Assembly: GCA_033398695.1 (NCBI GenBank)
Contig: CM065801.1
Span: 4,402,001 to 4,466,000, forward strand
Length of the DNA: 64,000 nt
Source of the DNA: Orobanche coerulescens
Lineage: Eukaryota; Streptophyta; Magnoliopsida; Lamiales; Orobanchaceae
Reading direction: 5' to 3'
Shown here: piece by piece, positions 24,773 through 35,573 of the stretch
How the letters are laid out: the number at the start of each line of letters is the position of its first letter
Numbering within the stretch: position 1 is the stretch's first letter
Position numbers and translations under genes: made by a program
The notes under the pieces: model-generated
Told to the model about the DNA's origin: nothing
Seen by the model: the letters and a program-made list of their open reading frames with translations, nothing else
The model's database searches: none

Positions 24773-25317
24773 GGCGCTTCATTTTTGACGCTCTTAGCTT
24801 ACTTTCTTAGTAGTTTGGTAGCTTTCTTTTGTAGCACTTAGGCCTTCGGGCGACCGTGTACTTTGATCTTCTCAAGCAATGAACTGAATGTTTGATTATC
24901 TTCGATTACTTGAATGAATGGTTATTTTTGAGTCTTTGTTTGACTTTGTACAAATGTGTGAGGAGAGATCGTTGCGAGGGTGGTTCCAAATGAATTGATA
25001 AACTCATAAAGACAACTTTTTACAACAAATTCGATCGCTGCACTACATCTGAAAAAATGACGATCTCCGTATGTGGTTGAATAGCGACGATCGTCGTGTA
25101 GGTAGTCCGCACTCTTATTGCCCCTTGTTTTTATTCACTTAGTGGAAGTAAGGGGATGAAAATAATTCCTTGAGTGAGCGGTCTTCAACTTTGTCGAATC
25201 CTCGGGGACGGTCGTCCATCTTGAGGAACCGTGGACGATCGCGGAGTTCGATGGACCGACTCCTTGATCATGTCTTGATGCGCGAAGACATTGAGTGTCT
25301 CGTGACTCACTTTATTA
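24773..25317. other. Spacer in element D
   Basis: Follows the aORF stop. The first ~140 bases are T-rich and could serve as its 3' untranslated region. I see no further coding sequence. Confidence 0.4.
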
Positions 25318-25835
25318 TGAGGGTCCTCTGTTAGGCTGCGCCTCGCCTCGTATTTAAACGAAGGGCGTGCGGTCTCGGTCTAGAGGAGTCCTTGCGCGGG
25401 GCAGCGTCGGATGAATCAACTCCACGCCCGCGGCTTGTTAGCTCTGCTTCCACCTCGGCCGGCCATGGAGATGGCCGACCTCGACGGTGTACGTTGAGAC
25501 GGGGGTTATGGCACGTCGCATTGTCCGGGTTCACCATGTTAAATGATGAACCTTTGAGGGCGAGCGATCGTGTCCACTGATTTATTTTGGAGGGCCCTCA
25601 GACTACGCCGGCCTCGTATTTAAATGAAGGGCGGGCGATCTTGGCCTAAAGGGACCTTGCATGGCCTAAGCGATCGGTTCCATCGACCACCAGACCATGG
25701 TCGCACTCTTCCACCTTGGATCGTCATGCAGATGCCGACCTTCGACGGTGTACGTTGTGCGGGGGAGGCGATCTCGTGCCTTAGTCCATCATGTTAGATG
25801 GTGAACTGTAGATGGCGATCGAGTCCTCCGGTTTC
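25318..25835. repeat. Two diverged ~250-bp tandem units in element D
   Basis: Units at about 25318-25582 and 25591-25835 share CCTCGTATTTAAA(C/T)GAAGGGCG, GATGCCGACC / GATGGCCGACC, TCGACGGTGTACGTTG and CATGTTA(A/G)ATG blocks. They occupy the place where pol would be expected. Confidence 0.75.
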
Positions 25836-25949
25836 TAAATAAGGAGGGAGATCGGGGTGACTTCCGTTGTCTCCTTCTCTTGATTGAAGCATGCAGGGAC
25901 GGTCGCCGAGGTTGGTCCAGGGGTCGGCTCATATGAGCTTTCCAGCCTG

Positions 25950-27519
25950 TTTTGTGTTCGACTCGGACGAGCGTCCATAGAGATAGGTAGGGCTTGGCTA
26001 AACCAATAAGTCCCAACTTGCCCTCCTCGAACAATCTCCAGAGCCGTTTGAGGAGGTCGCGACATTTGTTAGTGCCGTGGCCGGGACTCTTGTGGTAGGC
26101 ACAATATTGATTGTTGTCCAGTGACCGTGGTCCCTTATCGCCTTTGGCTTTTTGAGCTCTTCGTGCCCCTTGATGGCATAGAAAATATGCGCTGGAGTTA
26201 CATTGAACGTATGGAGGAGATGGGCTTCCATGTCCTCGAAAGCCTTGAGATCTCCGGGTGATTTGGCGATCGCCTTCTTTGCTTTAGCGATCGCTGTCTT
26301 ACGGACAAGAGGTGGCGTTTCCTCGCATAAGCGGAGGGTGAGTAGCCTTTGCCTGGCCAGGAAGTTGGCAGCTTTAGCGCGGAAGATCGCGTAAGTTGGG
26401 GGAATATCCTTGGAGAGATGTCTAAACATGGGAGAGTGACCGCGGAATCCCCCCATGGCCGAATAGAGAGCGAGCTCGTCACTGACGGGTTCGCCGGTGA
26501 GGACGATTTCGTCCACTCGGTCAATGTAATTTGCGTCTGATTCGTCTTTCCCCTGCTTGATTTTTATCATGCGGTGGGGGCCTTCTGGTCTGGCGACCTT
26601 GCTGGCGAAGTATGACGTGAAGTCATTCGCCAGTTTCTTAAAAGATGTGATAGATCGCGGTGGTAGTGAGACGTACCATCTATGGGCCAGCTCGCCCAAT
26701 GTCAACGGGAAGATCCGGCACTTGGTAGCATCAGATGCCCCACACCCAGTCATGTAAATTCGGAATTTACTCAGGTGGGTTTCGGGGTCCGATCTCCCCT
26801 CATACAGAGGTGTTTTGGGAGGAGCGATCGTTGTTTGTATGGGGGCAAGCTCGATGTGGACCGCGAGTGGCTCGGTCGGCCCGGCGATCTTCTTGCTGGT
26901 GCTTGCCCCAGTGTCCAAGAGTGCTCTCATCTCGTCGAGCTGGCGTTGTATGGCGGCCATCGCCGTGGCCTCGGCCGCCGCGGCTCGGCGCTGGAGCGGG
27001 TGCCGAGGCGATTGAGTACCGATCACAGCGATCGGGCGGAGTCGGATGGTCGACTGCGTTCGGGCCGTGAGGTGGGTAGCCGAACTTCCGTGACGGATTC
27101 GGGTTCCGCTTTTCGAGGTTGGAAACAGAGTGCCCGGCCGCCAGATGGGTCGCGCCCCAAGCGATCGAATATGGATCCGTCCCGGTCGTGCGAGAGCCTT
27201 TCCTCACGACTCGGGCTTCGACGATCGCTCGTTCGGTGGCTTGAATTTCCGTTTTCCCATGCGGCGGATGATCGAGGGAGTTATCGCGGGCGACGCGCAT
27301 GCTCTCCGTCGCTCCTCCAGGATGGCCATAGCCTCCTCGATCTGTTCTTTGGTTTGGAACTGATCGAGTGAGAGGTTGGGGCCATCTCTTGGATGCGGGA
27401 TCGAGAGTCTCGCGTTGCTGCGGCTTCCCCCCGTCGTTGGCTAGGGTTCGGACTGGGCCGGGATATGGTGTCCGGCGGTTCGGAGAGCGGCTTTCTTCGA
27501 CGTACCGGCGGATGTCATG
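25950..27519 (-). pseudogene. gag: gag of element D (Tat-like)
   Basis: The probable start is ATG near 27519, opening with TSAGTSKKAALRT; the frame then breaks. The 25998-27026 frame holds AAIQRQLDEMRALL and TPLYEGRSDPETHL. The Retrotrans_gag core follows (MTGCGASDATKCRIFPLTL, ELAHRWYVSLPPRSITSF). After a late frame change near 26110 the sequence gives CAYHKSPGHGTNKCRDLLKRL, the C..H..H..C nucleic-acid-binding motif typical of Tat-type gag, and ends near 25950. No protease follows. Confidence 0.8.
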
Positions 27520-27626
27520 ATTCTGAAGGTTTTCTTTGAAGTGCAGTGAGTGTCACTTCAAGTATATGCCCCGAGAACAATGAGTGTTCTTCGGGACGGT
27601 AGAAATAAAAGTTTGAGGGTTAGATG

Positions 27627-27643
27627 CCCTCCTTCTAGCGCCA
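27627..27643 (-). other. Putative primer-binding site of element D
   Basis: Minus-strand TGGCGCTAGAAGGAGGG, two bases after the LTR terminus CAACA. It differs from the Met-type sites of A, B, C and F, which supports a different lineage. I cannot assign the tRNA. Confidence 0.5.
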
Positions 27644-27645
27644 AT

Positions 27646-28896
27646 TGTTGGCGCCCAAAATATTATCCGGAGATAGATATTGCTGGAATGGATGGGATAG
27701 CAAACAAATGCAAGAGCACTTCCGTGAGAAAGATAAATAACACAAGATTTGCCGGGGTTGTTAGTCCCGGGCTTGAATGCTCTCGCGAGATATTATTAAT
27801 ACCAATATTCGGGGATACAAGTACTAATGTAAGAATACAATTACAATGAGTGTAAAGATTCTTGTTATCTTAGCTAGTGAGCGTGTAGATTGCCTAAGAA
27901 CCAGATTTGATGCTCGTGAGTTCTTGTAACAAAGGAGATGAACAGTCGCGGCGGTGAGAGATCGGCCGTCACTCACGGCGAGTATTTAGCTGGATGCATG
28001 GGCTCTGGGCTTATGAATCCCTTGGAATGCATCTAGTGGAGACTTGCTGCTTCGTCGATCGTCTTCTGGACGAGAGATTTAGAGAGAGAAGTCCTGAGAT
28101 GGATTAGGTGAGATAGCCGGAGCTTGATGATATGTATGTTCTTCGGTATTTCCGTGAATGTATCGGAATGTGAGAGAATGAGTTACGGCGTAAGTCATAA
28201 TGAATTCGGAACCGTTGGTGGAATGAAAATCGAACCGTAGGTTGAGTGAATTGGGAACCGTAGGTTGAGTCAATTCCGAACCGTAAGTTGTGCGAAGTCG
28301 GAACCTTTTTCCTGTAGGAGGAGGTTCTCTATTTATAGAGCTTGGATACGCCGGCCGATCGCCTTTTCTGCATTATAATAATCGGGCGATCGTCTTTTAG
28401 CACATGGGCCTGTCCCTCAAAGCCTGCAAGAGTTGCTGGCAGTCAACTATGCGGTACAATGGGGAGCTTACACGCATCCTGAGTTGCTGACACGGGTGGT
28501 CCTACTGACAACTTTCGGCGCGCATGCTGGTAGGTGAGGTAGGTGGCAGGCTGTGGTCAAAGGTCTTGTCTGTCAGCTAAAGATCTTGTCTGCTACGAAG
28601 ATCTTGTCAGCGCCTTTGGTGGATCTGCACGTGGGTGCTTTTCTGAGACCCAGTCCTTGATGACTTTTGACGGGCGATCGTCTCTGCTCGGGGCGTAGGT
28701 CGATTGCCCTTAGCCGGTCACTAGAGTAGATCGCCAGCTGCCAAAGGGCGATCGCCTTGGGAGTCGATCGCCAGGTACCTGATGGTGGTCTGATATCTTC
28801 GACTTGGCGAGCTAGCCATAGTTTGACTGGAGTTGACTTGGTCGCTCGGCCTTATAGTCGATCGCACTGTCGGGATGAATAAATCGTGACACAACA
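27646..28896 (-). repeat. 5' LTR of element D
   Basis: Pairs with 20398-21637. This copy keeps many CTG/CAG triplets that are garbled in the other copy. Confidence 0.9.
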
Positions 28897-28901
28897 TTAC
28901 C

Positions 28902-29666
28902 TTAGGAGATTCAAGTACCAAGATCCGTAGAACACGCGTTAGATTGATTGACCGGGCTTCACTACCGAAGAAAAATGGTGAAAATCGACCCCCCAAAGGA
29001 TAAGGATGAAGAACTCTTCCCCTCTCTCTCACTCTCTCTCGCGCTGCAGGTGAAAATGAGGAAGAAGACGGTTGATTTCGTCTATTAAAGACGAGTTGCG
29101 CAGTTGACCGCTTCGTGTGCCGCGGCACAGCCGAAGTGTGCCGCGGCACAGGCCGAAGTGTGCCGCGGCACAGGCCGAAAATTTACTCCCAGGTTTTGGC
29201 ATTGTGCCGCGGCACAGCCTGCGTGTGCCGCGGCACCCGGTACAGTTGGGTTTTGGTCGCAGAAGACACCCGAGTGTGCCGCGGCACCTGACAGGTGTGC
29301 CGCGGCACCGGCCTGGCACTGTGCCGCGGCACCGGATGGGTGTGCCGCGGCACACAGTACAGTTCGTCCAACCAACAACTGAAGGGATTTGTGTGCCGCG
29401 GCGCACACACCTTGTGCCGCGGCCCGCACCCCTTTATGGGTTCCAAAATGATAAGAATGATCCGGAAAGAGAATGAAACGATAGGAATCAATATTTGGGG
29501 ACTAATAACACGAAATGGATCCACGGCAACCCCGAAACGGCGGTTTCGCACAACAATAACAAGAATACAGTTCAACAGTTTGACAGGAAGGACACGCTGA
29601 AAAGTACACGAGGGTCACTATGACCGAGAAATATACCAAAAATGAAAATACAAGGGAAAGAATACA
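28902..29666 (-). repeat. 5' LTR of element C, second part
   Basis: Continues the LTR after element D (matches 13606-14306). It ends at AATACA just before duplication GCTAG. The end of the other copy, CCGGATATTACA, is shortened here. Confidence 0.9.
29117..29425 (-). promoter_or_regulatory. LTR C promoter: nine perfect GTGCCGCGGCAC palindromes
   Basis: Nine exact copies of the 12-bp palindrome lie between 29117 and 29353 at irregular spacing, with two decayed ones beyond (to about 29425). On the minus strand the TATA-like TTTAATAG (about 29079-29088) follows directly. This is the clearest array in the window. Confidence 0.7.
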
Positions 29667-29671
29667 GCTAG

Positions 29672-30376
29672 ACATGGGGTATATTCGACCGAGTGCTTCA
29701 CCTTGGGGCGCACCGGTCCTGTTTGTGAAGAAGAAGGATGGGTCACTTCGTTTGTGTATCGACTACCGAGAGTTGAACAAAGTGACCATCAAAAACAAGT
29801 ATCCGCTCCCGAGGATTGATTGACTTGTTTGACCAGTTGCAAGGGGCAACCGTGTTTTCGAAGATTGATTTGAGATCGGGGTATTATCAGCTCCGAGTGA
29901 AGGATACCGATATTCCGAAGACGGCCTTTCGGACGAGATACGGACACTACGAGTTTGTGGTTATGCCTTTTGGGCTAACCAACGCCCCAGCCGTGTTCAT
30001 GCAGCTTATGAACAAAGTCTTTATCGAGTACCTCGATAAATGTGTAGTCATCTTTATCGACGATATTCTGAATTACTCGAGGAACGAGGAGGAGCATGCC
30101 CGTCATTTACATATTGTGTTAGACATTTTGAGAACTCAGCATCTTTTTGCGAAGTTCTCAAAGTGCGAGTTTTGGTTACGGGAGGTTATGTTTCTCGGTC
30201 ATGTGATCTCGGCCGAGGGTGTTCGTGTGGACCCACATAAGGTAGAGGCAGTGTTGGATTGGGCGCCGCCAAAGAACGTGAAAGAGGTCCGCAGTTTTCT
30301 GGGATTAGCCGGGTATTACCGCAGATTCGTCGAGGGGTTCTCTAAGCTCGCTCATTGCCACTCGATTATTACGTAA
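29672..30376 (+). pseudogene. pol: Reverse transcriptase of element B, second part
   Basis: Continues from 12365. Carries [20 protein letters not shown] and [10 protein letters not shown], then one extra base near 29818 shifts the frame. Next are [40 protein letters not shown], the catalytic FIDD (30051-30064), FSKCEFWL and [15 protein letters not shown] follows near 30374, before the RNase H domain. Confidence 0.9.
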
Positions 30377-30453
30377 GTCGGGAAGTTTGTGTGGACCGAT
30401 GAGAGGCGTAATAGTTTTGAGGAGTTGAAGAAGCGATTGGCGACCGCTCCCGT

Positions 30454-32391
30454 TTGGCTTTACCGAGTGGTAATGATGGTTTCTCCGTTTATAGTGATGC
30501 TTCGGGCCAAGGGCTCGGATGCGTACTTATGCAGCACGGGAGGACGATTGCCTATGCTTCCCGTCAGTTGAAACCGTATGAATTGAATTACCCTACGCAC
30601 GATCTTGAGTTGGCCGCAGTTGTTTTTGCGTTGAAAATTTGGCGTCATTACTTGTATGGCTCGTCGTGTCAGATTTTCACCGATCATAAGAGCCTAAAGT
30701 ATATTTTTACCCAGAAAGAGCTTAATATGAGGCAGAGAAGGTGGTTGGAATTGATTAAGGATTACGATCTCAAGATCCTTTATCATCCGGGCAAGGCTAA
30801 TGTGGTAGCAGATGCCTTGAGCTGGAAATCGGTATCGCTTCGGGCGCTTGAGTTGCTTACGGCCCAGTCGGGACTTCAACGAGAGTTTATAAGGTTGAGC
30901 ATTGAGGTTGTACTGCCAGAGAGTTCCGGGCAGTTGCGTACTCTTGAGATTTCTTCATCTCTGGTCGAGGACATTAAATCGGGACAGTTGGAGGACCCGA
31001 TGTTTATTCAGCTTCGGGAGAGTGTAGGGAAGGGGAAAGCCCCGGGATTCGTTATTCATGAAGATGGAGTGTTGAGATTCCGAGGTCGGTTGTGCGTTCC
31101 GAATGACTCGGAATTGAGACAGGGTATCATGCGAGAGGCTCATGCATCGCCTTACTCAGTCCATCCGGGCTCGAGTAAAATGTATAAAGATCTGAGGAAA
31201 AATTTCTGGTGGAACGATATGAAGAAGGAGGTAGTTCAGTTTGTGGCTAAGTGTTTGACTTGTCAGCAAGTCAAGATTGAGCATCAGCGGCCAGCCGGAT
31301 TATTGAAACCACTTCCCGTTCCGGAATGGAAGTGGGAGGACATCTCTATGGATTTTGTCACGAGTTTGCCGAGGACGAAGACTGGTATGAATATGGTGTG
31401 GGTGATTGTAGACCGACTGACTAAGTCGGCATATTTTCTGGGCATCAAGGATACTTGGGGTCCAGAAAAGTTGGCTCGTATTTTTATCGCTCAGATAGTG
31501 AGGCTTCATGGTACGCCGAGGACCATTATTTCAGACAGAGATGGCCGATTTGTATCGCATTTTTGGCAGGCGGTACATAAGGCATTGGGGACACAGTTGC
31601 GTTTGAGCACTTCGTTCCATCCCCAGACCGATGGGCAGTCCGAACGTACCATTCAGACGTTCGAGGATTTGTTGCGTGCGTGTGCGTTAGATTGGAGTAG
31701 TGACTGGGAGGATCATCTGGCCTTGATTGAGTTTACTTATAATAATAGCTGGCACGCGTCGATTAAGATGGCACCGTATGAGGCACTTTATGGCCGATGT
31801 TGCCGATCACCGATATGTTGGGATGAGCCGTCCGATTTGGTCGGCACCGAGCCGGACCTTGTATTAGAGACGAGGGAGAAAGTCGAATTGATTAGAAAGA
31901 GGATGTTGGCTGCTCAAAGTCGACAAAAGTCTTATGCGGATGTTAGGCGTAGACCTTTGGAGTTTGAAGTGAGAGATCATGTTCTGTTGAGAGTGTCTCC
32001 GACGAAAGGAGTTTTCCGTTTTGGGAAGAAGGGGAAACTCAGCCCGAGATATATTGGACCTTTCGAGGTATTAGAGAGAGTCGGTGAGTTAGCGTACCGT
32101 TTGGCGTTACCTCCGTCGCTGAGTCATGTTCATAGCGTATTTCACGTTTCCCAGTTGAGGAAGTACGTTCCTGACCCGTCCCACATTATTGACTTTGGGG
32201 ACGTGGAGATCGAGAAGGATATTACGTTTGAAGAGAGGCCCGTCAGAATTTTGGAGCGTCGTGACAAGCAGTTAAGGCACAAAACCATTCCTTTGGTTAA
32301 GGTGCAATGGTCGAGGCACGGAGTAGAAGAAGCGACGTGGGAGCTAGAGGAGGATATGCGTTCGAGATACCCCGAGCTTTTTGATTCTTAA
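30454..32391 (+). CDS. pol: RNase H-integrase-chromodomain of element B
   Basis: One uninterrupted frame of 645 codons. The methionine at 30454 is not a real start, since pol is made as a polyprotein. RNase H covers about residues 8-120 ([39 protein letters not shown]). Integrase has an HHCC zinc site ([17 protein letters not shown] to CLTCQQVK) and a D,D,E core ([42 protein letters not shown]). The C-terminus has a [19 protein letters not shown] segment and a chromodomain-like tail ([14 protein letters not shown]). It ends YPELFDS 35 bases before the LTR. Biochemically plausible as encoded, but cut off from an intact gag and reverse transcriptase. Confidence 0.9.
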   Translation: MALPSGNDGFSVYSDASGQGLGCVLMQHGRTIAYASRQLKPYELNYPTHDLELAAVVFALKIWRHYLYGSSCQIFTDHKSLKYIFTQKELNMRQRRWLELIKDYDLKILYHPGKANVVADALSWKSVSLRALELLTAQSGLQREFIRLSIEVVLPESSGQLRTLEISSSLVEDIKSGQLEDPMFIQLRESVGKGKAPGFVIHEDGVLRFRGRLCVPNDSELRQGIMREAHASPYSVHPGSSKMYKDLRKNFWWNDMKKEVVQFVAKCLTCQQVKIEHQRPAGLLKPLPVPEWKWEDISMDFVTSLPRTKTGMNMVWVIVDRLTKSAYFLGIKDTWGPEKLARIFIAQIVRLHGTPRTIISDRDGRFVSHFWQAVHKALGTQLRLSTSFHPQTDGQSERTIQTFEDLLRACALDWSSDWEDHLALIEFTYNNSWHASIKMAPYEALYGRCCRSPICWDEPSDLVGTEPDLVLETREKVELIRKRMLAAQSRQKSYADVRRRPLEFEVRDHVLLRVSPTKGVFRFGKKGKLSPRYIGPFEVLERVGELAYRLALPPSLSHVHSVFHVSQLRKYVPDPSHIIDFGDVEIEKDITFEERPVRILERRDKQLRHKTIPLVKVQWSRHGVEEATWELEEDMRSRYPELFDS

Positions 32392-32414
32392 GTTTCGGGA
32401 CGAAACTTTATTTT

Positions 32415-32426
32415 AGAGGGGGAGAA
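32415..32426 (+). other. Polypurine tract of element B
   Basis: AGAGGGGGAGAA immediately before the 3' LTR, the expected plus-strand primer. Confidence 0.85.
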
Positions 32427-34470
32427 TGTAATATCCGTAATTTTTCCATTTTTAGCAGTTTCCATTTTTGGTGTATGTCTATTTTTATCGACTCGCTTGT
32501 AACCGTTTCGACATTTTGAATCTATTTTGTTCTTGGAGTTTTTCCATTTGGATGAGTTTTGATGATGTTTTCACGTAATTTCGTTTTATGGCATGTTTTG
32601 CCGTATGGACGTTCGATTCTTGTAAAACTCATTCATTTTCGTTGTTTCTTGGTTCGTACAAGTTCGTATGGTTGAGTTGGTCATGTGGAGACTTTCGGTT
32701 TGTAAATCCGACATCGTTTCGTGATTTTCGGGCACTTGGGCCATTTTTGTAATTTCCTAATAGTTTAGGGAATCTTAGTTTCGTTGTCACATTACGGACC
32801 CTCCGGCGGTCGGAATTGTATTTTTATTTCAGCGCTTAGCTCCGTCATCTTGTATGCTTCGCGTCTATGTTCCTGGATTCTGGTCTCGTCGTGCGTTTCG
32901 TGTTTTATACCCTCGGCAGCAGCTTACTGCTGATGTGACATCAACAGTGCTGAACTGCTGTGTAGGTAGCGCACGCTACCCCTGTTCCCTTGCGTGCGCT
33001 ACCGATGTGCAGTTAGCGTACGCTAACGCCCTATTGTTAGCGTACGCTAACGAAGGGTGGCAGTAGCCACTGGACCTGTCAAGGCCCCGTTAGCGCGCGC
33101 TACATATGACGGTTAGCGTGCGCTAACTCCACTGAATATAAGTCAGCGGACAGTTTCAGAATAGCAGTTTATTTCTTTTCTCTTCGTTTCTTCGACGTGC
33201 GACCTCAGAGACGATTTCCACCGGTTCCATTCGGAGTTCTCTTCAAATTCCATCACCGTAGAGTCGTGCTAACATATTATCATCAGCATAATCGTCATTC
33301 ATCATCCGAAATCAAGGTATTTTCGTCTAGAACCCTAACTCGTCAAATTTGGGGGGTTTTCCGGGTTTTGCTAATTGGACTCGAATTATTCCAGTATGTT
33401 ATGATATTCTTCACCGATTGTGATTATTGAGTGATTCCAAATCAATTTCCTTGATTTTAATCCGCGAATTATCAATACGGGGAGATTTTGCGTAAACCCT
33501 CGCCCGTATCAATTGATCGTCCATTGTCGTATTATGTAATCGGGCTTATGGGTGTTTTCCACTAGAGTATTGTTGTCCGTTGGGACTGAACTGTGTTGAT
33601 CCTTCGTTTAGGAACCGTCGCTTTCCACCCAGACCGTTCGTAGTCGCGTTTCACTTCCGTTTCTTCAAGAATGTCTCAAAGGCAAGTACTTTTTACATTT
33701 GTTTACATGTTCTAGTATTTGAATTATGGCTGTATCGTGGTTGTTGTGGATGGTTATGAGTATGTTCACCTAGGGATGGTCCGACGGGGCCTCTAGGGAT
33801 ACGTATTGCCGTGAGTGTGCGTATCGTGAACTGTGGTTAGCCACCCAGGGATGTCCGACGGGGCTCTGCGGGGTACGGTGGCCGTGAGTCTCGTGCCAAC
33901 GGTTAACTTTGAATTATGATTTGTTGGAGATAATGTGTTTTGTGTTTGTACATCATAAATATTCCGGAATATAAAATATTTTCTAAAATGACTTTTTGGC
34001 GCATATATTCATCTGATTAGAATGTAGTTCAAGTGGATTGTACTTGCACTAGCAGTTGTCGCTAACCCCTTAAATGGGGGAAATACTTTTTGTATTTCGT
34101 GCGATCGTGGGGATAAGCGAGCACCCGAGCTGTATGAGGATGATGGGCAAGCATGATATTGTCCAGTATTTGATTTCCGGAGTTATGTCCGTCGGTTATT
34201 ATTGATGTCTGATTTTGGGATTATGTATTATAAAATTGGTTTAAGTACTCGAGTACTTCCTATTTAAACTTGTTACTGTTGTGTCCCCGTTTGGGAAATG
34301 GATTGATGACAGAATTTTATTTGTCGGTTATAGTCTTTTATTTAGCTTGTCGTTTTGTTTATGATGGTTTGTCATTGTCGTATGTCATGTTTGGTACGTT
34401 AGCCTGGTGGATTCCACAGTGTGGGGTCCACGGCACTGTAATATGCCCTGAATGTCTTAGGGGTGTTACA
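32427..34470 (+). repeat. 3' LTR of element B
   Basis: Pairs with 8154-10181. Ends GGGGTGTTACA followed by duplication CAACA. Includes the palindrome cluster at about 32965-33130, TATA 33135-33142 and the duplicated module at about 33767-33893. Confidence 0.93.
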
Positions 34471-34475
34471 CAACA

Positions 34476-34640
34476 ACCCGCACGGACTATACAAAATAAT
34501 CATGCTCATGACACCGTGAACCATTGTCACGTGTCTCCGTAGGTTCAACAACCCGCACGGACTACACCACGCATAACCAATTCCGACACCGTGATCCACC
34601 GTCACGTGTCTCCGTAGGCTTAACAACCCGCACGACTACA
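34476..34640 (-). repeat. 3' LTR remnant of element F, second part
   Basis: Continues 8153 after element B. It carries the ~65-bp repeated unit with GACACCGTGATCCACCGTCA and ACAACCCGCACGG, then stops abruptly and joins gag sequence at about 34640. Confidence 0.85.
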
Positions 34641-35573
34641 GTTGAAGCAGGTCTTCACACCGACCGTCTTACTCGCCTCCAGAGTAAGGTTCTTAGACTG
34701 GTCAACCGAACGAGGAGTGCTCCCAGAAGGAAAATGCGAAGCAACAGGCTCACGGATCTCACTTCTCTGGCCTCTTGAAAAATTTCTCGAGGTCTTCTGT
34801 CTCTTACTCTCTGAGCCAGATTCCGACACAAAAACAGACATCTCAATAGCTAAAGCTCGGTCCTGATATTCTTTCAGGGTGGTACACATAAGCGGAGCCA
34901 TACTCTCACGGATATGGGGTTGCATGCGCATATTGAAGTATCGGACCTTGTCCGCTTCACTTCTCACTTGATCCCGAACATAAGCCAACTGTCGATTATA
35001 ATCGACTATCGCCTGGGATATTGACACATCCAGGCGTAGCGAGAAAAACTCAACGATTCTGCGTTCACGAACAGTGCAACGGCAATACTGCCTCCATGGC
35101 GGTCTTAAACTCGGCTATGTAGGTGTACGATCTGCAGCACTACGGCGTGCCACCACCTGCAGCCTTCTTTGTCGAAAGGTGCATCGGGCAATGGGTACCC
35201 TCTTATCATCCGGACAAGCTACAGCATCAAATATTCTGTCCAACTGGAAGAGCCAGTTTTCCCAACCTAACAAGTCAGACGAACCTACAAAACGGGGCGG
35301 CTGCATGTTCATCACATCTCATAACCACTTACTAGTTCTGTTATCCCTATTTGGGTTCTCATCCCGACGTACGGCCTGATTCATCTGCACTAACTGGTCA
35401 ACCACCTGACGAATGATGGTGGCGGCGCCAACGTCAACATTAACGCTAGTCGAATGTCCCTGATCTGTACTAAGCTGATTGGTACTCGGCAAGGAGGGAG
35501 TCGCCCTCTCCTGCTCCCGATTACGACCACCACCACGACCACGGCCACGGCCTCGACCTCTACCCCTTAGCAT
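34620..35573 (-). pseudogene. gag: gag of element F, truncated and frameshifted
   Basis: ATG at 35573 begins MLRGRGRGRGRGRGGGRN. The capsid part follows in other frames: PRFVGSSDLLGWENWLFQLD (35115-35315), then VDYNRQLAYVRDQVRSEADK and MRMQPHIRESMAPLMCTTL (from 35027). Sequence ends inside the first zinc knuckle (TCFNCSRAGC), where the frame runs into LTR sequence. Everything downstream, including the second knuckle, protease and pol, is gone. Confidence 0.85.

Larger units (their letters stand above)
20398..28896 (-). mobile_element. Element D: non-autonomous Tat-like Ty3/gypsy element
   Basis: Flanked by TTACC (20393-20397, 28897-28901), and the innermost and last insertion of this nest. 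LTRs 20398-21637 and 27646-28896 (about 1.25 kb) begin TGTTG and end CAACA. On the minus strand gag follows the 5' LTR (27646-28896). A purine-rich tract (reverse complement of TTGCCCCCCAGCTC, 21639-21652) abuts the 3' LTR. Between gag and the 3' LTR there is no protease, reverse transcriptase or integrase; instead a gene runs on the plus strand. Gag plus an antisense ORF is the plan of the Tat lineage, so this is probably a Tat relative that lost pol. Confidence 0.88.
12366..29666 (-). mobile_element. Element C: Tekay/Del-like Ty3/gypsy element inside B
   Basis: Flanked by GCTAG (12361-12365, 29667-29671). On the minus strand: 5' LTR (29666-19157, split by element D), primer-binding site 19139-19151, gag, protease, reverse transcriptase, RNase H remnant, integrase, chromodomain, polypurine tract 14307-14318 and 3' LTR (14306-12366). 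All domains are present but the reading frame is broken repeatedly. The outer tip of the 5' LTR has lost about 13 bases relative to the other LTR, although the target duplication is intact. Confidence 0.92.
8154..34470 (+). mobile_element. Element B: chromodomain Ty3/gypsy (Tekay/Del-like) retrotransposon
   Basis: Flanked by CAACA (8149-8153, 34471-34475). LTRs 8154-10181 and 32427-34470 are about 2.03 kb and nearly identical. Internal order is primer-binding site, short leader intron, gag, aspartic protease, reverse transcriptase, RNase H, integrase, chromodomain and polypurine tract. Element C interrupts the reverse transcriptase at 12366-29666. The RNase H-integrase-chromodomain part remains open over more than 600 codons, the best preserved coding stretch of any element here. 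The C-terminal chromodomain and gene order are those of chromoviruses. Confidence 0.93.

Noticed and set aside
29117..29353. Palindrome array as a CRISPR or bacterial recombination-site array
   Set aside because: Spacing is irregular, the array is inside a plant LTR and a paired copy exists in the other LTR.
8154..34470. Segmental duplication of 8.2-10.2 kb and 32.4-34.5 kb
   Set aside because: The two copies are the LTRs of element B, shown by the 5-bp target duplication, primer-binding site and polypurine tract.
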